A stretch of DNA of 11,928 nt from Candidatus Poseidoniaceae archaeon (lineage in GTDB: Archaea > Thermoplasmatota > Poseidoniia > Poseidoniales > Poseidoniaceae). The translations under genes were made by a program, and so were the position numbers. The notes under the pieces are model-generated. The model was not told the DNA's origin. It was given only the letters and a program-made list of their open reading frames with translations, and did no database searches. Location of the stretch: assembly GCA_022452125.1 (NCBI GenBank), contig JAKURJ010000048.1, positions 1 through 11,928 on the forward strand, written 5' to 3'. Of the stretch, positions 6,734-11,928 are shown piece after piece; the first letter of the stretch is position 1, and each line of letters starts with the position of its first letter.

Positions 6734-6754
6734 CTCACCTTTGTCCTTCGGACA
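6734..6754 (-). promoter_or_regulatory. Actin gene leader: hairpin followed by a strong Shine-Dalgarno site
   Basis: On the minus strand, TGTCC-GAA-GGACA (6742-6754) forms a 5-bp stem with a three-base loop. Two bases later comes GGTGAG (6734-6739), five bases before the ATG at 6728. A TATA-like TTAAGAC (6775-6781) would place the transcript start near 6753, that is, at the foot of the hairpin. Confidence 0.5.
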
Positions 6755-6803
6755 TCACGCCCACGGCGTTACTAGTCTTAATGTTCACTCGCGCAATTTA
6801 GAG

Positions 6804-8858
6804 TCATTCTTCCTCTCTAAAGGGAGGCGGAACATCATCCAAAACGTGTTTTTCGAACCCTCTAAACATCATACCAGCAGCCACAATAACTCCAAAAATA
6901 ACACCAACGATGCCCCAAATCAAAGCACGATTTTGCTTTACAACATGCTCTTGCTCGATAATGGGTACATCTTCATCAAAATCAACCAAAGGTGAGACCC
7001 AATAGATTGAGAAATTATTCCCCAAATATACCGACATTTCTGGCTTTGTCCAAATAGAATCATTATCATCTACAACAATTATCTCAAAACGCCAATCTTC
7101 TCTGTTTACCGGCCTGGGAATTAGATCTCTTGAAATATCAATTTCACATAAAATCTCAGACTCAACATCCATAACCATACCACAATCACTCAAATCGACC
7201 GAATAGTTAGAATTGTTCAAACGAATAACCATCACATAACTATCATTTTCTTTATCCACAATATTCAACTTAATTGAAAAATTATCAGTATAATTGTCTC
7301 CTTCGCTTGGAGCCTCAATTATCGTAATTTCCGGCGGCATATTCTGTGTAAAATTTTGCAACCCCGTTGCAACTAAACCAAATCCAATCTTGGTCCCCTC
7401 GAGTCCTAAGTAACCATCATTTATACCATCATAGATGTCATTTGCAACAACCTCTACACTAACCCATTCAACACCTTCTAACTGTGTTGAAGGGATTCTA
7501 ATCATCACAGTAGTTTCGTTACTGGAATTCATTTGTAATGGGGTTGTGAACGATTCATAATACAATTGACTATATCCTGAATTACTCATTTCATCGTCCA
7601 CTGCAAATCTTCCATCAGACGTTTTTAGAACCAATCTCAAATCATCAATCGGATATCCCCCGGGCCTAGCATTGTAAGACATAACAACCTCTACATCTTC
7701 TCCCGGAACAGGTTGATACAGTTGAGCCCAACTCTCATTTTCTGCTAAGAACGGACCGGCAGCCCCACTACCATTCCATGGATTAGATTGGAACGATTCG
7801 AGTGTACCGCCTCGCGATTCAATTAATGCTACCCAATCCTCTGTTTTGTAAGAATCATGGACTATGAAATCATTTTCAAAACTCTCTAAAGAAGGCCTGC
7901 CAAATCCCTGCATAGGGTCAGGATCTCCACCAACCATACCTTCACCAGATGCCGCCAACATTGCTCGCAACAAAGGCGCCGATGGAGTGTAATTGTATTC
8001 GTTTTGGACCAATTCTTGCAGTAATGCAGTAAACGATGCCGCCATCGGTGTTGCCATCGAAGTACCAGTCATTGCGTAAGAATCGTTATTCATCCCCATT
8101 CTTGTTCCATCTGCTTTAGCAGAGACTATACTCATTCCCGGAGCGGCGATGAATACACCACGTCTATCATTTACATCTGGGCCATGTGAATTTCCAGACC
8201 ACAAACTTCCATTTTCGTTAGAATCACTGGCTACAACAGCTACTGCGTTGTAGGCATTAGATGGCTCCAACATCGTATTGCCTGTATTTCCAGGTGCAAT
8301 AAAGACAAGAGACCAAGGATTCTCCACAGTCCATTTGTCTATCATACTACTTCTTTCAGTATAATTTACCGTATTATCTCCCCACGACCATGAATTGATT
8401 ATTGCGCCGTGCCGAGAAGATTCGGCTAACAAAGACGTAACATCATCTGGAACTGACCAGCCACTAGAATCTACAATATCTTGAACCACCAATTTAGCTC
8501 CAGACGATAGTGAACGCATACTACCGTCTCCTTCTAATTGGTCACAAGCCAAAATTCCTGCAATATGCGTCCCGTGTCTAAATTGTTGATGTCCCTGAGT
8601 ATCCCAATCATCTATCGAATCGTTAAGATGGATAACTTTCCTATGTTCTGGACCTGGTGTACCAACCTCGCTGGTTGAGTTTCGAAAACAAGAGTGGTCC
8701 AAATCTATACCAGTGTCTGCTATAGTGATTACAACTCCGCTTCCATCGAGGGGCTTAAGCGCCGAATCTTCATCAACATCCATGATATTGGCTGAAGCAA
8801 AAACGGGCGATACAGAGCAAATTGCCAATGACAATACTAGTAGCACTACAGCCCGCAC
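6804..8858 (-). CDS. Membrane-anchored subtilisin-family (S8) serine protease
   Basis: Secreted, surface-anchored protease of 684 residues, expected to cleave external proteins. An N-terminal signal peptide (about 1-23, ending ASA) is followed almost at once by the S8 domain: catalytic Asp48 (IADTGID), His95 (HGTHIAG), oxyanion Asn191 (APGNTGN) and Ser267 (GTSMATP). There is no room for an I9 propeptide, a layout reminiscent of KP-43-like subtilases. Residues about 345-510 look like a beta-rich domain, followed by another beta-rich stretch from about 520. A single transmembrane helix spans 645-665, with a 19-residue tail (666-684) probably in the cytoplasm. I count about 17 N-x-S/T sequons, in keeping with a glycosylated exterior. 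Start GTG 8858 is set by AGGTG at 8863-8867 and by the signal peptide beginning there. Divergent from the L18Ae operon and 75 bp upstream of the actin gene. Confidence 0.9.
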   Translation of the reverse strand: MRAVVLLVLSLAICSVSPVFASANIMDVDEDSALKPLDGSGVVITIADTGIDLDHSCFRNSTSEVGTPGPEHRKVIHLNDSIDDWDTQGHQQFRHGTHIAGILACDQLEGDGSMRSLSSGAKLVVQDIVDSSGWSVPDDVTSLLAESSRHGAIINSWSWGDNTVNYTERSSMIDKWTVENPWSLVFIAPGNTGNTMLEPSNAYNAVAVVASDSNENGSLWSGNSHGPDVNDRRGVFIAAPGMSIVSAKADGTRMGMNNDSYAMTGTSMATPMAASFTALLQELVQNEYNYTPSAPLLRAMLAASGEGMVGGDPDPMQGFGRPSLESFENDFIVHDSYKTEDWVALIESRGGTLESFQSNPWNGSGAAGPFLAENESWAQLYQPVPGEDVEVVMSYNARPGGYPIDDLRLVLKTSDGRFAVDDEMSNSGYSQLYYESFTTPLQMNSSNETTVMIRIPSTQLEGVEWVSVEVVANDIYDGINDGYLGLEGTKIGFGLVATGLQNFTQNMPPEITIIEAPSEGDNYTDNFSIKLNIVDKENDSYVMVIRLNNSNYSVDLSDCGMVMDVESEILCEIDISRDLIPRPVNREDWRFEIIVVDDNDSIWTKPEMSVYLGNNFSIYWVSPLVDFDEDVPIIEQEHVVKQNRALIWGIVGVIFGVIVAAGMMFRGFEKHVLDDVPPPFREEE

Positions 8859-8948
8859 AAAACACCTGAAATCTTCCTCACGATTGAAGATTTAGACTCA
8901 TAGTGCCGCGCCAGCGCGTTTAAGACACATTCACAGGTCGGCGGAAAT
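8859..8948. promoter_or_regulatory. Divergent promoter region between the protease and L18Ae genes
   Basis: Ninety bases. For the plus strand, a TATA-like GTTTAAG (8918-8924) sits about 27 bp before the ATG at 8949, the spacing of a leaderless archaeal transcript. Directly in front is an inverted repeat, CGCGC-CA-GCGCG (8907-8918). For the minus strand, TCTAAA (8891-8896) lies about 35 bp before the GTG start and AGGTG (8863-8867) is the ribosome site. Confidence 0.5.
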
Positions 8949-9221
8949 ATGCAAGCCTTCCGCGTATCCGGCACAGCCCCATATGGTAGCCAGAGACAGA
9001 AGTTCAGTATGGACATCGTAGCCAGTTCTTCAGACGATGCAGAACACCGCTGCTATTCCATAATTGGCTCCCGCCACAAAGCGAACCGAAGAGCAATCAA
9101 GATAGAATCAGTTTCTGAAATCGACCCGAGAACCTCTTCCGAACCTATGGTTCTCAATGCGTTTAGAGACCAAATTGCTGCATCAGGCGGGCCAATTGCT
9201 CCTGTCGCCGAAGAAGAGTGA
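8949..9221 (+). CDS. rpl18a: Large-subunit ribosomal protein L18Ae (LX, L20a)
   Basis: A 90-residue structural protein of the archaeal 50S subunit, family L18Ae/LX. Recognised from the N-terminal MQAFRVSG strand, the QKFSMDIVASSSDDAEHRCYS stretch (residues about 17-37, with the family's alternating strand-helix pattern), the GSRHKANRRAIKIESVSEI segment (41-59) rich in rRNA-binding basic residues, and the usual small size. The C-terminus ends in a short acidic tail. Known archaeal gene order often places this gene before prefoldin alpha and ftsY, exactly as here, which strengthens the call. The ATG at 8949 has no ribosome site, but a TATA-like element at 8918-8924 suggests leaderless transcription from about the start codon. 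It is likely the first gene of a four-gene operon. The archaeal symbol is also written rplX. Confidence 0.9.
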   Translation: MQAFRVSGTAPYGSQRQKFSMDIVASSSDDAEHRCYSIIGSRHKANRRAIKIESVSEIDPRTSSEPMVLNAFRDQIAASGGPIAPVAEEE

Positions 9222-9270
9222 CCCATCGTCGGGTTCTTCATAGAGGGGCTTCTCCCAATGGTTGAGCGTC

Positions 9271-9771
9271 ATGGTCGATTCTAGTGAAATTCAGAAAATT
9301 GCTCGTCTTGTCGATATGAATCGACAACGCCTCGAAGAGATCAATCAACAAATTGAGCGAATAGAGGCGGTTCAATTAGAGCACGACGATACTAGAAGAG
9401 CACTCAAATCACTTTCCGACGGTTTGAATGGACATATCCCACTAGGCGCAGGGGTGATGGTACCAATTCCAAAGAGCTCCACAACAATAGTGGACTTAGG
9501 TAGTGGTGTTTTTGGAGAGAGAAGTCCTGAAAACGCTGAACAATTAGTCAGCAAGAGACTTGAAGATTTGACCGAATTGAAATCACAGTTTGAAGCCGAA
9601 GCAGCAATGCTCACTCATAGGATTGAAGAATTAGCTACAGCTTTTGAGACAGCGGCACAACAAATGACACAATCACAAGAAGTGGAGGAAACCCCTGTCG
9701 AAAAATCCGAAGAGAAAGCCACACGACGCCGAAGAAGAGGAGTTGGCGGAGAACTGACATTAGATGATTAG
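9271..9771 (+). CDS. pfdA: Prefoldin subunit alpha
   Basis: Alpha subunit of prefoldin, the jellyfish-shaped hexameric chaperone (two alpha, four beta) that passes unfolded proteins to the thermosome. It has a long N-terminal helix (about 5-50, coiled coil), the beta-hairpin region with the typical IPLGAGVMVPIP (56-67) and a second hairpin around TTIVDLGSGVF (71-81), then a second coiled-coil helix (about 87-132). The remaining 34 residues are a low-complexity acidic tail ending in a run of five Arg (152-156), longer than in typical archaeal alpha subunits. I chose ATG 9271, giving 166 residues; a TTG at 9262 would add three. Ribosome site is poor. It lies 49 bp after L18Ae with no promoter seen between, and its stop overlaps the ftsY ribosome site, so it is co-transcribed with both. 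Confidence 0.88.
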   Translation: MVDSSEIQKIARLVDMNRQRLEEINQQIERIEAVQLEHDDTRRALKSLSDGLNGHIPLGAGVMVPIPKSSTTIVDLGSGVFGERSPENAEQLVSKRLEDLTELKSQFEAEAAMLTHRIEELATAFETAAQQMTQSQEVEETPVEKSEEKATRRRRRGVGGELTLDD

Positions 9772-9776
9772 GTGAT
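9771..9776 (+). promoter_or_regulatory. Shine-Dalgarno site of ftsY overlapping the pfdA stop
   Basis: GGTGAT begins on the last base of the pfdA stop codon (TAG, 9769-9771) and is five bases from the ATG at 9782. It pairs with the AUCACC of the archaeal 16S rRNA 3' end and fixes the start; an ATG at 9777 is out of frame. Confidence 0.75.
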
Positions 9777-9781
9777 ATGTC

Positions 9782-11209
9782 ATGGGACTGTTCGACAAAT
9801 TCCGCAAAAAGGTTCGAGAAGCAGCATCAGAGGTTGATTCGGATTCACTTTCTGCCGAAGAAGGAAGCGAGGAAGCCATTGAAGCTCTTTCACATCAAGA
9901 GCAACTAGTTCAAGCCGAATCCCAACACAACTCCGATGTAGTTTCAAGCAACGAGCACGCCATCCCTAGCACCTCGGATGATGACGATTGGGAAGATTTT
10001 GATGAAGAAGAGGAATTACAACTACCTTCGAGTAAAGACGATGAGTGGGACGATTGGGACGATGAGGAAGAATACGCCCTTCCAACAAAATTAAGTCGTA
10101 AAGAAAAGAAACTCCTAGCCAAAGAGGCAAAAAAAGAAGCTTCTAGAAAGAAAGCGAAGGAAAAGGAAATGAAAAAGCGCGGCGCTAAAGCTGTGAAAAG
10201 ATTAGCCGGCTCAAACGTAGACTTACACATGATGCGAACTACAACCGGGCGCCAACTCGTGGAAGTAAAGTCTGCACCTACTGGCGGAATCGGCGCCGTT
10301 GAAGAAGGCGGAATTACAATCGATCTCGGTGGCGGAGTTGTAGAATCTGGCGGCCGTGTGATCAAAGATAGCGAAGCACTCAGCAACCTAATGGAAGAAT
10401 TGGAATGGATTATGCTAGAATCCGATATTTCATCAGATGCAGTTTCTGCTGTAATGGGCGCACTAGAGAGAAATCTAATCGGACAAAGATTACGTAAAGG
10501 CGCAGATTTATCTAAAGTTCTTGAAGCCAGTTTGAAAAGAGCACTAAGAGGTATTTTGAATGCGGGTTATTGGGACTTTTACGCATCGATTCAGAGTTTT
10601 ATCGAAAAAGAAGACACCCCAGTTGTTATCATGTTTGTAGGTGTAAATGGCACTGGAAAAACAACTACTGTAGCAAAGGTGGCTAACAATTTACAACAAC
10701 GCGGACTGTCTGTTATTGCTGCAGCAGGAGACACATTCAGAGCAGGAGCCATTGAACAATTGGAAACTCATTGTGAACGCCTCAATATCAGGTGCGTATC
10801 TTCTCAGAGAGGCGGAGATTCGGCTGCAATTGCTAGAGATGCAGTAGATTCAGCTAAGGCCAAAGGAATCGACGTAGTCTTGGTTGACACAGCAGGTAGA
10901 ATGCAAAACAAATCCAATCTAATGGCCGAATTAGAAAAGGTTAGGCGCGTTGCAAATCCACACTTGACACTATTCGTTGGCGATGCTCTGGCAGGAAACG
11001 ACGCAGTAGACCAAGCAAGAAATTTCCAGCAAATGTTGAAATTCGACGGCGCGGTTCTAACCAAACTAGATACCGATGCTAAAGGCGGCGCTGGACTTTC
11101 AATCGCCCATGCTACCGGACAACCTATTGTTTTGTGTGGAGTTGGACAAGAATACGATGACCTGATGCAATTCGACCCGGATTGGTTAATGGAGCAACTA
11201 TTCGAATGA
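9782..11209 (+). CDS. ftsY: Signal recognition particle receptor FtsY
   Basis: SRP receptor GTPase that brings ribosome-SRP complexes to the membrane. The C-terminal NG domain (about 195-475) is complete: P-loop GVNGTGKT (287-294), DTFRAGA (317-323), DTAGR (369-373), TKLD (427-430) and the closing GVGQEYDDL (453-461). The N-terminal half is unusual. A short basic amphipathic start (MGLFDKFRKKVREA) may touch the membrane. Residues 66-98 are strongly acidic and contain two similar units (WEDFDEEEELQLP and WDDWDDEEEYALP). Residues 103-140 are strongly basic (many Lys). A Gly-rich link (167-191) precedes the N domain. Acidic N-terminal extensions are common in FtsY, but the acidic-then-basic layout is distinctive. 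It follows pfdA with its ribosome site on that stop, and the next gene starts 9 bp after. The function is certain. Confidence 0.95.
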   Translation: MGLFDKFRKKVREAASEVDSDSLSAEEGSEEAIEALSHQEQLVQAESQHNSDVVSSNEHAIPSTSDDDDWEDFDEEEELQLPSSKDDEWDDWDDEEEYALPTKLSRKEKKLLAKEAKKEASRKKAKEKEMKKRGAKAVKRLAGSNVDLHMMRTTTGRQLVEVKSAPTGGIGAVEEGGITIDLGGGVVESGGRVIKDSEALSNLMEELEWIMLESDISSDAVSAVMGALERNLIGQRLRKGADLSKVLEASLKRALRGILNAGYWDFYASIQSFIEKEDTPVVIMFVGVNGTGKTTTVAKVANNLQQRGLSVIAAAGDTFRAGAIEQLETHCERLNIRCVSSQRGGDSAAIARDAVDSAKAKGIDVVLVDTAGRMQNKSNLMAELEKVRRVANPHLTLFVGDALAGNDAVDQARNFQQMLKFDGAVLTKLDTDAKGGAGLSIAHATGQPIVLCGVGQEYDDLMQFDPDWLMEQLFE

Positions 11210-11214
11210 GGTGA
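11208..11214 (+). promoter_or_regulatory. Shine-Dalgarno site of the DUF1844 gene
   Basis: GAGGTGA overlaps the ftsY stop (TGA, 11207-11209) and lies four bases before the ATG at 11219. It is the strongest ribosome site in the window and indicates coupled translation. Confidence 0.75.
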
Positions 11215-11218
11215 AAAA

Positions 11219-11590
11219 ATGTCACAAGAATTCTTCGATGACGAGAATAGTGCCCACCTTTTCCAGTTAGTTCACATGTTGCAAAGAAGCGCAATGATGC
11301 ACATGGGACTAATCCAAGACAGCGAAGGTAGAGTTCACTATAATCTGGGAGAAACTAAAGCCGCAATAGACACACTATCGATGCTAAAAACAAAAATGGA
11401 TGGCAATCTTACTTCCAAAGAATCCACAATGCTGAACGGCATAATTTCTGAATTACAACTTCAATTCGTAAAGGCACCTGCAAGACAAAGAGCCTTAGAA
11501 GACCAAGTGGCAGAGTCAGAAGCAGTCCGTGAAACATTTACAAATCCACAAGACGCACCATCGGAAATCATCTCAGACGAGGAAGAATGA
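11219..11590 (+). CDS. DUF1844 family protein
   Basis: A 123-residue protein matching the pattern I know for DUF1844: an N-terminal helix (LFQLVHMLQRSAMMHMGLIQ, about 14-33), a linker (DSEGRVHYNLGETK) and then AAIDTLSMLKTKMDGNLTSKES (48-69), where the family has the strongly conserved IDTLxMLxxKTxGNLT. A last helix follows, ending ELQLQFVKAP (78-87). Residues 90-123 are an acidic disordered tail. No enzyme motif, signal peptide or membrane segment is seen. The molecular function is not known. In this window it is the fourth gene of the L18Ae - prefoldin - FtsY operon, with its ribosome site on the ftsY stop, which hints at a link with protein targeting or with newly made proteins. That link is inference. 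The family is best known in bacteria. Confidence 0.75.
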   Translation: MSQEFFDDENSAHLFQLVHMLQRSAMMHMGLIQDSEGRVHYNLGETKAAIDTLSMLKTKMDGNLTSKESTMLNGIISELQLQFVKAPARQRALEDQVAESEAVRETFTNPQDAPSEIISDEEE

Positions 11591-11644
11591 CTTGTTTGGA
11601 CTTATTTGAGCGGTTGATTCATTTGTGTGAAGTCTATCACGCAC
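11591..11644 (+). promoter_or_regulatory. Possible terminator/promoter gap before the receiver gene
   Basis: T-rich sequence follows the DUF1844 stop. ACTTATTTGA (11600-11609) is TATA-like and would start transcription near 11632, giving a short leader before the ATG at 11645. The same T-rich stretch could end the upstream operon. Low confidence. Confidence 0.3.
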
Positions 11645-11928
11645 ATGTTAGCCATGGTTCGTGTCACCGACGTTGAAGACGAAGAAGCACCAACGGTACT
11701 TCTTGTTGACAACAACCAAATGTCATTACACAGACTAACCAATATTTTCCGACAGAGAGAATTCAACGTCGTAACCTGTGACGATGGAGATAAGGCCGTG
11801 GATGAATATATCCGCATTGATCCGGAATTGGTAGTATTAGCTCTTGACATTCCTTCAATGGACGGACATCTCGCTGCATTAGAGATGCGAGAACATGGTA
11901 AAGATTGCAGAATACTATTTTCGGCACC
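11645..11928 (+). CDS. Response-regulator receiver domain protein, 3'-truncated by the window edge
   Basis: The first 94 residues of a protein starting with a CheY-like receiver domain, which normally takes a phosphoryl group from a histidine kinase. After an acidic 16-residue lead comes strand 1 with LLVDNN (19-24), helix 1, strand 2 (NVVTCDDG, 41-48), and strand 3 with the phospho-acceptor Asp68 in LALDIPSMDG (65-74). Strand 4, ending FSA (92-94), then supplies the switch Ser. The usual acidic pair on strand 1 is Asp22-Asn23 here, not Asp-Asp. The output domain, if any, is outside the window. ATG at 11645 or 11654 are both possible and neither has a clear ribosome site; an in-frame stop at 11615 bounds the frame. 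It may have its own promoter. Confidence 0.85.
   Translation, partial: MLAMVRVTDVEDEEAPTVLLVDNNQMSLHRLTNIFRQREFNVVTCDDGDKAVDEYIRIDPELVVLALDIPSMDGHLAALEMREHGKDCRILFSA

Noticed and set aside
9262..9270. TTG start for prefoldin alpha
   Set aside because: An ATG three codons later gives a normal N-terminus, and the TTG has no better ribosome site.
9910..10386. Open frame of 158 codons opposite the ftsY N-terminal region
   Set aside because: It is serine- and phenylalanine-rich antisense of the Glu/Lys-rich FtsY extension; no start signal.

Overview
The window reads as a chromosomal segment of an archaeon, most plausibly a marine planktonic euryarchaeon of the Marine Group II (Poseidoniales) type. 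The archaeal assignment rests on a geranylgeranylglyceryl phosphate synthase (ether-lipid synthesis) and on the archaeal cluster ribosomal protein L18Ae/LX - prefoldin alpha - FtsY. Frequent GGTG-core Shine-Dalgarno sites and TATA-like elements at leaderless spacing agree with it. The Marine Group II assignment is an inference from gene content and moderate AT-richness. I see no tRNA, rRNA, CRISPR array, insertion sequence or phage gene.

Layout. (1) 1-738, plus strand: 5'-truncated TauE/SafE-type membrane permease. (2) 739-2436, minus strand: a beta-CASP metallo-beta-lactamase RNA nuclease, then a small basic zinc-ribbon protein whose stop codon abuts the permease stop. (3) 2437-2750: 314-bp divergent promoter region without a convincing gene. 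(4) 2751-4399, plus strand: a tight operon of a 2[4Fe-4S] ferredoxin, a very short geranylgeranyl-reductase-like flavoprotein and GGGP synthase, which looks like an archaeal lipid-core module. (5) 4381-8858, minus strand: a membrane-anchored subtilisin-family protease, an actin-family ATPase that closely resembles MamK (the magnetosome filament actin), and a 422-residue coiled-coil protein. (6) 8949-11590, plus strand: L18Ae - prefoldin alpha - FtsY - DUF1844 protein, a translation, folding and membrane-targeting operon. (7) 11645-end, plus strand: the start of a response-regulator receiver protein that runs off the window.

The most interesting signal is the actin/coiled-coil pair. The predicted actin shares MamK-specific stretches outside the general ATPase motifs, and it is followed by a long coiled-coil protein with two tandem hairpins in the gap. 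This suggests an archaeal filament system with a dedicated partner, but without any visible magnetosome gene. The second signal is the ferredoxin - mini-reductase - GGGP synthase operon, which places a probable electron donor and a half-sized reductase homologue directly beside the first committed enzyme of archaeal lipid assembly.
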